A stretch of DNA of 64,000 bases from Paenibacillus harenae (GTDB lineage: Bacteria > Bacillota > Bacilli > Paenibacillales > Paenibacillaceae). Below the pieces are notes generated by a model. It had not been told where the DNA came from, searched no databases, and saw only the letters and a list, made by a program, of their open reading frames with translations. Both the position numbers and the translations under genes were made by a program. The stretch is from contig NZ_JAUSST010000002.1 of NCBI RefSeq assembly GCF_030812415.1, positions 434,001-498,000 on the forward strand, read 5' to 3'. This document shows positions 26,597 to 35,621 of this stretch, piece by piece; the first letter of the stretch is position 1; each line of letters begins with the position of its first letter.

Positions 26597-27634
26597 TCAC
26601 GTCTGGGTTTGCTTGCGGATGATAAGGAGCAGCCAGCCGAGACTGATTAAGCCGAATACCGGGTACAGCGTCGATAACAGCGGGCCGAAGCCGATCTGGC
26701 TGGCGATATAGCAGACGACGAGAACGATGATCGTCAGAACGCCGCGAGCCCATTTTAACCGCTCATGCAGTTGAAGCGACAGGCCATAGATGCCGGCAAT
26801 GAGGGTCGTGAAGATCTCGGCGAATATAAGCATAATATAAATGTATTGCACGGTGCTCCCGAGCTGCCTTGCAATGCCGCCCATCGGAATGGCGAATTGC
26901 TGAATGCCGGGCATATGGACCGATAAGGCGATATGCCCGGCCAGCAGCATGAAGCCGATCCCGATGCCTCCGACCCAAGAGCCCGCGATGATCGTCTTCC
27001 GATCTTTCACCTCTGCCCCTAGCGGCACGAGAACGGCTTGAGACATCGTTAGATTGAACGCCGCGTACAGGAAAGGCGCGGACCATGCCGCCCAAGGCGA
27101 ATAATCGCTTGTCAGAGTAAGGAACTTGTCCGCTCCCGGCGTATGGAACGTATCGAACATGACGAAGCCCGTGAAGATCAGCATGAGCGGAACGACGATC
27201 GCATTCACCGTCAAGATCGCCTTCATCCCTTTGCGGAGCAGAAAATAGCAGGCGGCGGCCGTAATCAGCAAGCCCGATTGGTACGAAATGTTCCAATGCT
27301 CGTAGAAGATCGTGCCAGCGCCGGCGAGCATGACGGCGGTGACGCCCAATAGGACGACGAGCATGAAGTGGCTGATCCACCTTCCATATTTGTCGCCGAA
27401 CAACGCCTTATTCAGATCCTCATACGATTTGGCGTTTATTTCGCTTGCAATCAGCATCATCTTCGCTCCGAGCCAAATGAACAGAATCGTGGCGATCGCG
27501 ATTGTAAACGTGCCGTAGAAACCGAAACGGGTGAAAAACTGCAAAATTTCTTGACCGGATGCAAAGCCTGCTCCTACAATCGTACCTACGTACGTTGAAG
27601 CGATTTGCAGTACTTTGCCAGTACGCTTCCACAT
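26597..27634 (-). CDS. YkvI-family membrane transporter-like protein (345 aa)
   Basis: About ten membrane helices. The opening, LQIASTYVGTIVGAGFASGQ, is the hallmark of the YkvI family, distant relatives of sodium-coupled amino-acid transporters with a broken first helix (GAGFASGQE). GGAGG lies ten bases before ATG 27634. Substrate is unknown. It converges on yhaN without a terminator between them. Confidence 0.85.
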   Translation of the reverse strand: MWKRTGKVLQIASTYVGTIVGAGFASGQEILQFFTRFGFYGTFTIAIATILFIWLGAKMMLIASEINAKSYEDLNKALFGDKYGRWISHFMLVVLLGVTAVMLAGAGTIFYEHWNISYQSGLLITAAACYFLLRKGMKAILTVNAIVVPLMLIFTGFVMFDTFHTPGADKFLTLTSDYSPWAAWSAPFLYAAFNLTMSQAVLVPLGAEVKDRKTIIAGSWVGGIGIGFMLLAGHIALSVHMPGIQQFAIPMGGIARQLGSTVQYIYIMLIFAEIFTTLIAGIYGLSLQLHERLKWARGVLTIIVLVVCYIASQIGFGPLLSTLYPVFGLISLGWLLLIIRKQTQT

Positions 27635-27732
27635 CGTCTACCGTCCTCCAATCGAAAAACGAACTTCTCTATTAAGAAGTTATGTCGCGAAGAGGACAGG
27701 CATGACATTTTTGCCCGAAGGGAACGATTTTC

Positions 27733-29022
27733 ATGACAATGACGATTTCAATTGCCGTATTTATAGCGGCTCTCATTCTTATATTCATTAAGCCCAAAGG
27801 GGTGAATGAAGCATTTTTCGCGCTAGCGGGCGTTATATTGCTCTTTATCGGAGGATTGCTGCAGGCAGAGGATGCTTCGTACATATGGGGATTCGTATGG
27901 AATGCGACGTTCTCGTTGATTGGCATCATGATCTTCACGGCGCTGCTCGATCAGAACGGCTTCTTCCGATGGGCTGCGCTGCACATCGTTCATCGGCTTC
28001 ATCACCGGAAAATGCTGTTGTTCGTTGGTTTGTCGCTGCTTGCCGCGTTTATTACGATCTTCTTTAACAACGATGGCACGATACTCATAATGGTGCCGAT
28101 CGTGCTAGAGGTGACGGCATTGCTGCGGCTTTCGCGCGGAGGCAGGCTTGCTTATTTGCTCGGAGTCGGACTCATGGCCGATACGGCAAGCGCACCGCTT
28201 ATGATGAGCAACCTAACGAATATATTGACGGCGGATTTCTTCCAAATCCCCTTTGGGGAGTATGCCTCAAGAATGCTGCTGCCGGGTTTGCTTGCCATAG
28301 CGGCAACGATAGGCGTCACTGCGTTCATCCTGCGGAAGGGGATACTTAACGAAGAAGTTGATCGTTCGAGTACGGTTGCGTTCCCGAAGCCGGCTACGGC
28401 CATAGGGGACAAGCGGGTTTTTCGACTGTCGTGGGTTATTATCGTCATTATGATGTCAGGGTACATATTATCGGAGGAAATGGGCTTGCCTATCTCGGTT
28501 ATTGCTTTGGGCTGCGCGGCAGCGCAATGGGCGGCCTCAGCGATGGCAGGTCGTGCCCCGTTCAAGCAAACGGTGCTTCAAGCGCCATGGCTTATTATCG
28601 TATTTGCTTTATCGATGAATTTGATCGTATACAGCCTTCATATCCATGGAGCAGTCGCGTGGTTTCCGTCCCTGCTCGCGAAGGTAGCCGACCAGCATGA
28701 ACTGGCGGGCATCTACGGATCAGGGCTCCTATTCGCTTTGTTAGCCGCGGCCATTAACAACCTGCCGGCCGTATTAATCTCATCACTTGCGATTGAAGGG
28801 GTAAACGGCCCTGATTACTTGCCGTATGCCAGCTTGATCGGGACCTCCGTCGGTGCCAAGCTGACGCCAATCGGCTCGCTTGCGACGCTGCTCTGGATGC
28901 AGCTGGTAAAACGAGGCGGCGTCGAGATCGGATGGAGGGAATACACGAAATACGGTATCGTATTGACGCTGCCTATCCTACTCGTAGCTTTGATTGGTTT
29001 ATGCACGCAAAACTGGTCTTAA
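27733..29022 (+). CDS. ArsB/NhaD-type anion transporter (429 aa)
   Basis: Eleven to twelve membrane helices of the ion-transporter superfamily. FFNNDGTILIMVPIVLE and GLMADTASAPLMMSNLTNIL are characteristic of ArsB arsenite exporters, as is the second inverted repeat ending AAINNLPAVLI and GTSVGAKLTPIGSLATLLW. GAAGGGA precedes ATG 27733. There are no ars genes (arsR, arsC, arsA) around it, so arsenite as substrate is likely but not certain. Its stop overlaps the stop of the convergent lipoprotein gene by four bases. Confidence 0.8.
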   Translation: MTMTISIAVFIAALILIFIKPKGVNEAFFALAGVILLFIGGLLQAEDASYIWGFVWNATFSLIGIMIFTALLDQNGFFRWAALHIVHRLHHRKMLLFVGLSLLAAFITIFFNNDGTILIMVPIVLEVTALLRLSRGGRLAYLLGVGLMADTASAPLMMSNLTNILTADFFQIPFGEYASRMLLPGLLAIAATIGVTAFILRKGILNEEVDRSSTVAFPKPATAIGDKRVFRLSWVIIVIMMSGYILSEEMGLPISVIALGCAAAQWAASAMAGRAPFKQTVLQAPWLIIVFALSMNLIVYSLHIHGAVAWFPSLLAKVADQHELAGIYGSGLLFALLAAAINNLPAVLISSLAIEGVNGPDYLPYASLIGTSVGAKLTPIGSLATLLWMQLVKRGGVEIGWREYTKYGIVLTLPILLVALIGLCTQNWS

Positions 29023-29738
29023 TTGTCCGTTGCAGTCAGCAGCTTAATCGACACGATGCTGTTTTGTGCGGGATCGAGATCGATCTTCAGCAATGCGCCT
29101 TCGGCTTCGTAGGTAAGCAAGTACTCGGTTTGGGTGGACGGCTTCCCGAGTTGGCCGATAGCCGTATCGGGCTTGTCTCCAATCGCGAGTCCGCTAAGAC
29201 CTGCCGAAATATGATCGCTATACACTTCAATATATTGTACGGAACGCGATTCATTAATACCGATGGCGAACCCGTCGTACTCGTTGACGGTTACCGCATC
29301 CGCATCTTCTTCAAGGCTGTAGCTGTCTATCGGCTCGCCGAATAGACGGGTCATCTCGTCTGCCGAATCGCCTATGCCGATACCGACGAGCTTCGGATTC
29401 GATGTCGCCCAGTGCTGAAACTCGCTCTCCGTATTGACAACCGCTTTATCCGGCTCGTCATTATGAAGCGCGGACGTCTCCCCGGGAATGTTGCTTTCCG
29501 TGCCTGCGTCGCTTAGGCTCGGTTCTTCGGACGGGGCTTGTTTATGTTCATCCTCCAGATACGTCTTCTGGGGGCTGTTTGCGTTATTGTTTTCTTGAAA
29601 GGGCTGCTGCTCCGCTATTTCCGCGACTGGGGGAGCTGTCGGCTCAGCCTGATTCTGACAACCGGCGATAACAAGAGCGAATACGGCTGCTGAAGCCGCC
29701 TTCGCGAATGCGGGCCTGTCTCTCCTAGGAGTTCTCAT
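29019..29738 (-). CDS. Hypothetical lipoprotein (239 aa)
   Basis: Secreted lipoprotein with basic N-terminus and lipobox VIAGC (Cys27), then an acidic, Asn/Glu/Pro-rich low-complexity linker to about residue 110. The C-terminal part contains two similar segments, one near ADEMTRLFGEPIDSY and one near KPDTAIGQLGKPSTQTEY, suggesting a duplicated beta-rich domain like those seen in stalk or SmpA/OmlA-type lipoproteins. AAAGGA selects ATG 29738 over upstream in-frame starts. I do not recognise a named family. Confidence 0.65.
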   Translation of the reverse strand: MRTPRRDRPAFAKAASAAVFALVIAGCQNQAEPTAPPVAEIAEQQPFQENNNANSPQKTYLEDEHKQAPSEEPSLSDAGTESNIPGETSALHNDEPDKAVVNTESEFQHWATSNPKLVGIGIGDSADEMTRLFGEPIDSYSLEEDADAVTVNEYDGFAIGINESRSVQYIEVYSDHISAGLSGLAIGDKPDTAIGQLGKPSTQTEYLLTYEAEGALLKIDLDPAQNSIVSIKLLTATDN

Positions 29739-29938
29739 CGCTATCATTCCTTTCATCTTCATAAATAAGACGCACAAAAACAGGAAAAAGTTTCTCCTTT
29801 CCCCCACCCTGTTGGAATATTTTTCTTGTGTAAATAGAAGTATTATAAGGTTTACTTAGTAACCTGCCATGAAGGTTGCACTATCCGCCTGACGTATGTT
29901 ACGTTATCGAAAAGGGATTTTTGGCGGAGGGAAATAAG

Positions 29939-30508
29939 ATGGAACGATTGAAGCAACGAATATTGGAAGAGTCATCGGTATTGTCGAATGATGTGCTGCG
30001 GATGGATGCCCTGATTAATCATCAGGTCGATCCGGCGCTTACGATGGAGATGGGGCAAGAGTTTGCAAGAAGATTCGCAGAAGAGGAGATCACGAAGGTC
30101 ATTACGGTCGAGTCGTCCGGCATTCCGGCAGCTTTCGCAACTGCGTACGTGCTCGGCGTTCCGCTCGTATTCGCAAGACGCAAGAAGACGCTGATCGCCG
30201 ATCCGGACGCATATTGCGAGCGGGTGCCTTCTTTCACCAAAGGGATGGTTACGGATATCATGGTGTCGAAGCAGTTTCTGTCCAAGGAAGACAAGGTACT
30301 GTTCATAGACGATATTATTGCGAATGGCGACGCGGCGCGCGGCCTGATCAAAATTATCGAGCGTTCGGGAGCGACGCTTGTAGGCCTCGGCATCGTGGTC
30401 GAGAAATCGTTCCAAGCGGGCGGTAGAACGCTTAGAGAGCAAGGGATCAGGGTCGAGCCGCTCGTACGCATCTCATCGCTCGACAACGGCGAAATTACGT
30501 TCGAGTAA
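29939..30508 (+). CDS. xpt: Xanthine phosphoribosyltransferase (189 aa)
   Basis: Converts xanthine and PRPP to XMP in purine salvage. It follows B. subtilis Xpt closely: N-terminal MERLKQRILEESSVLSNDVL, NHQVDPAL, VESSGIPAAFATAYVLGVPLV, PRPP loop VLFIDDIIANGDAA (about 120-133) and VEKSFQ. GGAGGG precedes ATG 29939. Unlike B. subtilis, no pbuX follows and I find no purine riboswitch in the 200 bases upstream. Confidence 0.92.
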   Translation: MERLKQRILEESSVLSNDVLRMDALINHQVDPALTMEMGQEFARRFAEEEITKVITVESSGIPAAFATAYVLGVPLVFARRKKTLIADPDAYCERVPSFTKGMVTDIMVSKQFLSKEDKVLFIDDIIANGDAARGLIKIIERSGATLVGLGIVVEKSFQAGGRTLREQGIRVEPLVRISSLDNGEITFE

Positions 30509-30590
30509 GATGTTCCAGCGATTACGCACTTTCGCGACAAGACAAAATGGCTTATAATGATACAGAAGCGAATGAGGGGAGGCACATGCT

Positions 30591-30911
30591 ATGGGGGAAA
30601 TGTCTACTGATTTTATGAATGCGAAGTTGAATGACGCAAAAATTCATTTTGAGCGTGCTTTGGATTGCAAACATACCGAATTTGACGATTTATATCCTTA
30701 TATGATTGAGCATCCGCAATTTTTCTGGTACAAAAGATATGTGGCGTGGTCGGAGCTGCTTACGATCGTGAAGCTGTCCGATGAGCTGTCGATTGAATGG
30801 CGCGGCCAATTCAGCGAACGCCAGGCTGAATATATTGCCAAGCGCGTGATGTCCTCGCGCGTGCTCGACGAATGGTATGAGACGAACGATTCCAAGGAAC
30901 ATGTCAGCTAA
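30591..30911 (+). CDS. Hypothetical protein (106 aa)
   Basis: I do not recognise this protein. It is soluble, mostly helical by composition, with aromatic-rich stretches (EFDDLYPYMIEHPQFFWYKRYVAW) and no cysteine motif beyond a single Cys. GGGGAGG lies eight bases upstream of ATG 30591, and an inverted-repeat terminator follows, so it is a real monocistronic gene. Confidence 0.6.
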   Translation: MGEMSTDFMNAKLNDAKIHFERALDCKHTEFDDLYPYMIEHPQFFWYKRYVAWSELLTIVKLSDELSIEWRGQFSERQAEYIAKRVMSSRVLDEWYETNDSKEHVS

Positions 30912-30946
30912 AGCTTAATTAGACTCGTATAGAATGACTTGAATTG

Positions 30947-30985
30947 AACCTCAATGAGTGCTGCGCGCATTCGTTGAGGTTTTTC
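30947..30985 (+). terminator. Rho-independent terminator
   Basis: AACCTCAA pairs with TTGAGGTT, and the inner GAGTGC can pair with GCATTC; the stem is followed by TTTT. It ends the 106-residue gene. Confidence 0.8.
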
Positions 30986-31018
30986 AAAATACAGGCCTAT
31001 CGAATCGGAGGAATTGCA

Positions 31019-31243
31019 TTGATAAGCGAAGATCAGCTTAATCAATATCGTCTAAGCGGCGAGAAGGTGCGCGTCGTGCGCGACGAGCTTGAGATGAACG
31101 ATGTCGTCGGAATCGTCGTGGCATGGGATGACTCTTCCGTCGTCGTGCGCCGTCCGAATCGCCGTGTCGTAAAGCTAAGCCGCATATACAGCATTGCGCT
31201 TGCTTCGGAAGAGAGACCGGCGCCATACACAGACCCTACATAA
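31019..31243 (+). CDS. Small hypothetical protein (74 aa)
   Basis: Short basic protein, probably a small beta-barrel judging from alternating hydrophobic residues (DVVGIVVAWDDSSVVVRR followed by NRRVVKLSRIYSI), reminiscent of SH3-like or KOW-like folds but not assigned. CGGAGG seven bases upstream selects TTG 31019; longer in-frame starts would lie within the preceding terminator. Function unknown. Confidence 0.6.
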   Translation: MISEDQLNQYRLSGEKVRVVRDELEMNDVVGIVVAWDDSSVVVRRPNRRVVKLSRIYSIALASEERPAPYTDPT

Positions 31244-31323
31244 GATGATACGTTCATTGTGGCTTTGCGTATTTTGTGTAAAGAAGCATAATGGATGAAC
31301 AATAAGTATAAGGAGAGAGACGG

Positions 31324-31983
31324 ATGAAATGTCCCGTATGTAATGATGTTAGAATGCGCGAGGTCGTGAAGGACGATGTGCTTATCGACGTATGTCCGGA
31401 CTGCAAGGGCGTATGGCTGGATCGCGGCGAGCTGGATAAGCTCATGCAGGGCGTGAAGGAAATGAAGCAGGAGGTTGAAAGGCTGGAGCAATATTCGGCG
31501 GGCGCCGGAGCGTTTGGCGGACCGGCAGCAACGCCGGCGCAGCCTGCGAGCGGTCCTGCGCCGGGCTCATGGGCAGCCAATAACAATAATCAGCCGGTTA
31601 ACAATAGTCAGCCGCAAGGGCAAGGAACGCCGAGTTTCCCTCAGGTGAGCAGCGGCGGTCCATTCGTTCAGCCTAATCAGCAGGGCCAGCCCATTCCGCC
31701 GCAGCAGCAAGGCGGCTTCGGTCAGCAGGGCTTCGGCAATCCGGGCAATCCGCAGGTGACTCCGATGAACAACTACGGCGGTTCGCAGCCTCAAGTTTTC
31801 GGCGGTGGCCATCAGCCCCCATACGGGCAACAAGGCTACAATAATAACAGCCATACTCAAGGCGGCTATGACAAGCATGGCTACGACAAATACGGCTACG
31901 ATAAGCACGGATATAACAAATACGGTCATTCCCATAAACGCAAAAAAACGGTGCTAGACGTATTCGGAGATTTATTCGATTAA
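31324..31983 (+). CDS. TFIIB-type zinc-ribbon protein with low-complexity tail (219 aa)
   Basis: Residues 1-45 form a zf-TFIIB zinc ribbon: Cys3, Cys6, Cys24, Cys27 with the conserved GVWLDRGELDKL. A short coiled segment follows, then about 130 residues rich in Gln, Gly, Asn and Pro, a run of near-identical Tyr-Gly-His/Lys-Asp units (GYDKHGYDKYGYDKHGYNK) and a conserved-looking end, KKTVLDVFGDLFD. AAGGAGAG precedes ATG 31324. The zinc ribbon is widespread with unknown role; the tail is prion-like in composition. Confidence 0.82.
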   Translation: MKCPVCNDVRMREVVKDDVLIDVCPDCKGVWLDRGELDKLMQGVKEMKQEVERLEQYSAGAGAFGGPAATPAQPASGPAPGSWAANNNNQPVNNSQPQGQGTPSFPQVSSGGPFVQPNQQGQPIPPQQQGGFGQQGFGNPGNPQVTPMNNYGGSQPQVFGGGHQPPYGQQGYNNNSHTQGGYDKHGYDKYGYDKHGYNKYGHSHKRKKTVLDVFGDLFD

Positions 31984-32002
31984 AACACCGCTGCGAGATA
32001 GA

Positions 32003-32044
32003 AGAAGGACTGTTGCCGCCCGCCGGGCGTCAACAGTCCTTTTC
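32003..32044. terminator. Bidirectional Rho-independent terminator
   Basis: AAGGACTGTTG pairs with CAACAGTCCTT, with an inner GC-rich hairpin and TTTT on the plus side. It separates the zinc-ribbon gene from the convergent creatininase-family gene. Confidence 0.85.
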
Positions 32045-32046
32045 GC

Positions 32047-32862
32047 TTACCGGATTTTCGAAACGTCGTCGCATCGGTCGAAAAACTGCGTTTGCAGCTC
32101 CAGGACGGATGCATCGTGCTTAATGGCTCGGACGGCTTTGGCAAAGTTGTCGGCGCAGAAGGCGATATAGTCTTTGCCGTAATCGGCGGTAGCGAGCGAA
32201 GGATCGCCGGCGATTTGGTTAGGGAATTCCATATACCAATGGATGCCGGCAGCCGTCTTGTTGTCGACAAGCAGCCGCCCTCGCTCCGTGGGATGCCATT
32301 CTCCCGGGTTTAATCGGTCCATATGGACAAGCGCGGGCGCGATATGCATCATCTCGGACGTTTCCATGTGATCGGCATGACCGTATTCGCCGGGCGTGAC
32401 ATATCGGCTCTCGAGCTGCTGGTGCTGCTCGGCCGACAATCCCCACAAATCGTAGGCATAGACGGCATAGTCCTTTCGCTCATCGAGCATCGTTTGGACA
32501 AAATAGTTCAGCATATGATTGTTGCCGCCATGGCCGTTGGCCAAAATAATTTTGTTGAAGCCGTTGCGCCTAATTTCTTTGCACACTTCTTGCAATAGGC
32601 GCGTTTGCATTTCTCCGCCAAGCGCGACCGTTCCCGCGTAATGCTTAACCTCGGAAACCTGGCCGAATATATAGTAGGGGAAAATAACGATAGGTTCGGC
32701 TTCGGCGGTTTGCTCCACGATCGTTCTCGCAATCATCATATCGGTGCCAAGCGGCAGATGGTCGCCGTGCTTCTCCAGGCAGCCGATCGGCAGCACGCAT
32801 ACGCGTTTTGTCGACAGGACGGCTTCCTCGAATTGCTTGACGGTCAAATTTTCCCACAGCAT
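32047..32862 (-). CDS. Creatininase-family metal-dependent amidohydrolase (271 aa)
   Basis: Creatininase / MftE-like fold. Metal and active-site motifs are LEKHGDHLPLGTD (Glu30, His32), LANGHGGNN near residue 110 and YGHADHMETSEMM. GGAAGG precedes ATG 32862. It is the last gene of a three-gene operon (FAD oxidoreductase, GHL10-like protein, this), 23 bases after the GHL10-like gene. Family members hydrolyse cyclic or linear amide bonds; in sugar loci the substrate is unknown and could be an acylamino sugar or lactam (inference). Confidence 0.85.
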   Translation of the reverse strand: MLWENLTVKQFEEAVLSTKRVCVLPIGCLEKHGDHLPLGTDMMIARTIVEQTAEAEPIVIFPYYIFGQVSEVKHYAGTVALGGEMQTRLLQEVCKEIRRNGFNKIILANGHGGNNHMLNYFVQTMLDERKDYAVYAYDLWGLSAEQHQQLESRYVTPGEYGHADHMETSEMMHIAPALVHMDRLNPGEWHPTERGRLLVDNKTAAGIHWYMEFPNQIAGDPSLATADYGKDYIAFCADNFAKAVRAIKHDASVLELQTQFFDRCDDVSKIR

Positions 32863-32885
32863 AGGCTATATCCTTCCTCACGTTA

Positions 32886-35597
32886 TTATTTAGAAGCTTT
32901 TGAAAGATGGACCGTCAAGATTGAGCTTAAGTAATCCAAATCCGCCTTCATTCTATTTTTCACTTCATCGTTCAAATCTTTGTCAGCATCGATCTTATTG
33001 ACTAATGTATTTATTTTATTGATGCTTTCCTTTGAGTTTCTCGCTCCGTCTTTTTTTTCCTTCCAAGCTTTCTCGATCTGCTCAAGCTCCATATCGTACT
33101 TTTTGCCGTCTGCCATGCCTTCGTTCGGCACGTAGATCGTTTTGATTTTGCGCTGCATTTCGGCAATGATCGTTATTAAGGAAGCTGCTGCATCTTTATC
33201 CGGTACGATCGCTTGCTTGCTGAACAAGCCGGCCAGCAGCGCTTTGTCGTAACCGTTCCCAAACAAAGATTCGAATTCAAATAGCGCAGTGCCGGAAGCG
33301 CCGACGTCGACGGACTGTTTAATTTGCTGCAGCAGCATTTCGTTCGAAAGCCCGAGATTCGTTCCTACGCCGATCGCGATCAGCGCTTTGCCACCCGCGA
33401 GCGCTACGGAATTTTCGGCATCGCTTGCGACGGACGAAGCGTCCGGGTGATAGGACATCGGGAACAGCTGGTCGATGTAATTTTTCGCTAACCAGTCTTT
33501 CGGTTCCTGATGCATGAATACCGGGCCAACCGCGTAATTCGGCCATACGGCAGCGGAAACCCGGAGGTTTGGCTTGATCCTCTTCGCTTCACTGGATATG
33601 CGATATACGAATTCATTGATCGTGTTCGTTCGCAAATCGACCCAAGCGCTCCATAGCTCGTCGCCCGGATGCAGATCAATCGGATCGACGCCATGCTTTT
33701 GCTGGAACAGGTTTCGGGTGTACGGATCGTATCCAAAATCGTTTGTATAGTCGCCGGCATCGGGATAACGGATATAATCCAAATGCAAGCCGTCTACGTT
33801 ATATGTTTGAAGCAGCTCCTTGTAGACGTCGGATACAAAATCTCTGACCTCGGGCTGCACGGGATTCAGGAAATAATACTGCGTGTTATAAAGCGGTACA
33901 TCCTGATAATCGTGGCCTTGCCTGCTAATCATCGACCACTCTGGCTTCAGCGATCGAACAGGGCCCGCCATGCTGCCGACGCCGATCAGGAAGTTCTCTA
34001 CCCAGGCATGAACCTCGATACCCGATTTCTTCGCTTCGTCCAAATATGCCTCAAGTGCATCGAACCCGGCGTACATCGGATTGTGCGCGGCTAGCGGGTT
34101 CTCCGTCGGATAGATCGTGTAGCCGTTCCACCAGGTTTCCAAATAAATCGCGTTTATATTAAGTTTGCGCAGTTTAGCCACATGCTCTTGAACCTGCGCA
34201 AGACTCGTTTCTTTCGGACGGATCCAGACCGCGCGGTGTTCGACGGCGCGCGACTCGTAGCCCATATAGGCGGCTTGATCGATTTGATCGCCAAGCTCCG
34301 CAAAGCTTTCCGTAAAATCGGCAAAATCGCCTTGCTCGGTTTGTTCTCTTAAATCCGCCAGTTCGGCTTTGACCGATGCCAATTGCTGCCCGATTCTATC
34401 GTAGGCGATATCCAGAAACTGCTGCTTCGCAAGCATCAGGCTTTGCTCAGCCGATTCGATGCCGATCTCGGCTTTATCCAAATACGATTCAGGCGTGAAG
34501 AGGAAGAGTACTTGCTTCTTGTCGGGCAGCAGTTTGAAGGTGCTGCCGACGGACACGTTCGCGCTTAGCCAATCGGACATGACGCCATGCCCCGAGACGA
34601 CATAACCGCCGGCTGGGATGGCGGAGTTGTTTCCTCCCGTATGAACGACTTTGCCTCCGGCATTCACAACGACCTCGTAACCCCATGGGTTCGTGCCGGT
34701 CGAAGAACCGTAGCCGCTATCGTAAATAATAAGCTGATCGGTTCCGCGATGACCGGGGTAAGGCGAGTTGCTTCCGTCATCCCAGCCGCCCGGGTTATCT
34801 TCCCTCGTCTTCGGGTTAAAGGCATCATAAACCGTCTTATAAGCCTGGATCAATGATTCATTGTCGATATTCAACTCTATCGCGTCTCCTTCCCGAACCG
34901 TGCCGTTCAGTATACCGTAATAAGGGCTGTCGGCTTGGATCGAAAGCACATAGCCGCCGGCCGGAATTCGCGAATCGTTGTCAAGCCAATTGCCGCCGGC
35001 ATCCTGCGCGATGGCGACGACGAGCGTAACAATGCCTTGCTCCACCGTTATTTCCAGCCCCCACGGATTCGTCTTTGTCGATGAGCCGAATGCAGGTTCG
35101 TATAGGACGATGTCCGCCGCACCGCGGGCATTATTGACTTGCGTAATCGGCACCACTTGGCCGTTCAAGGCAAAGTATTTGCTAGGCAGGACGGGAATAG
35201 GGAAGTCGGGCGTTAACGATTCGCCGATACGAAGCGCGTCTACCAAACCGGCTGCGCTGCCCGTTCCGGACAGGACGTATCCGTTCGAAGGAATGTAGGT
35301 GCCGCGCGGGCTTCCCGCATACGTTGCAGCGACGATGCCGTTCGTAATAATCGCTTCAACCGTATAGGCATCCGACGGAGGAGTCGCCTTGCCGGAATTT
35401 CTAGTGAAAATCGAGAGCTTGCCGTCCTCGTTCCCTTGATCGATCAAGTCGATGACGTATACGGAGCCATCTTCTAGCGTAACGGTAGGCGGTGACGCAG
35501 TCGCCCGGGGAACCGGCTCGGAGTAAGCCGTTGCCGATACGCTGAACAGTAGAAGAACGATGCAAAGGAGAAGCTTGCAATTATGTGTTGTCTTCAT
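32886..35597 (-). CDS. Secreted GHL10/DUF187-like glycosyl hydrolase (903 aa)
   Basis: N-terminal signal peptide (MKTTHNCKLLLCIVLLLFSV, cleavage after a Ser/Ala stretch). Residues about 50-390 hold three related beta-rich segments each with a GGY/NGYVLS motif. A helical linker follows, then the glycosidase-like TIM barrel from HRAVWIRPKETSLAQVQEHV, including YLETWWNGYTIYP, VHAWVENFLIG and VDGLHLDYIRYPD. The C-terminal 100 residues are charged and helical, possibly wall-associated. AGGGGTGA selects ATG 35597. Family GHL10 is related to GH13/GH10-like barrels with poorly known substrates. It lies 24 bases downstream of the FAD oxidoreductase gene. Confidence 0.82.
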   Translation of the reverse strand: MKTTHNCKLLLCIVLLLFSVSATAYSEPVPRATASPPTVTLEDGSVYVIDLIDQGNEDGKLSIFTRNSGKATPPSDAYTVEAIITNGIVAATYAGSPRGTYIPSNGYVLSGTGSAAGLVDALRIGESLTPDFPIPVLPSKYFALNGQVVPITQVNNARGAADIVLYEPAFGSSTKTNPWGLEITVEQGIVTLVVAIAQDAGGNWLDNDSRIPAGGYVLSIQADSPYYGILNGTVREGDAIELNIDNESLIQAYKTVYDAFNPKTREDNPGGWDDGSNSPYPGHRGTDQLIIYDSGYGSSTGTNPWGYEVVVNAGGKVVHTGGNNSAIPAGGYVVSGHGVMSDWLSANVSVGSTFKLLPDKKQVLFLFTPESYLDKAEIGIESAEQSLMLAKQQFLDIAYDRIGQQLASVKAELADLREQTEQGDFADFTESFAELGDQIDQAAYMGYESRAVEHRAVWIRPKETSLAQVQEHVAKLRKLNINAIYLETWWNGYTIYPTENPLAAHNPMYAGFDALEAYLDEAKKSGIEVHAWVENFLIGVGSMAGPVRSLKPEWSMISRQGHDYQDVPLYNTQYYFLNPVQPEVRDFVSDVYKELLQTYNVDGLHLDYIRYPDAGDYTNDFGYDPYTRNLFQQKHGVDPIDLHPGDELWSAWVDLRTNTINEFVYRISSEAKRIKPNLRVSAAVWPNYAVGPVFMHQEPKDWLAKNYIDQLFPMSYHPDASSVASDAENSVALAGGKALIAIGVGTNLGLSNEMLLQQIKQSVDVGASGTALFEFESLFGNGYDKALLAGLFSKQAIVPDKDAAASLITIIAEMQRKIKTIYVPNEGMADGKKYDMELEQIEKAWKEKKDGARNSKESINKINTLVNKIDADKDLNDEVKNRMKADLDYLSSILTVHLSKASK

Positions 35598-35621
35598 GAA
35601 ATTCACCCCTAATCCTAAAAG

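Noticed and set aside
29808..29938. Possible guanine riboswitch before xpt
   Set aside because: The conserved purine-aptamer core bases and three-way junction pattern could not be found; AGGTT/AACCT pairing is too short.
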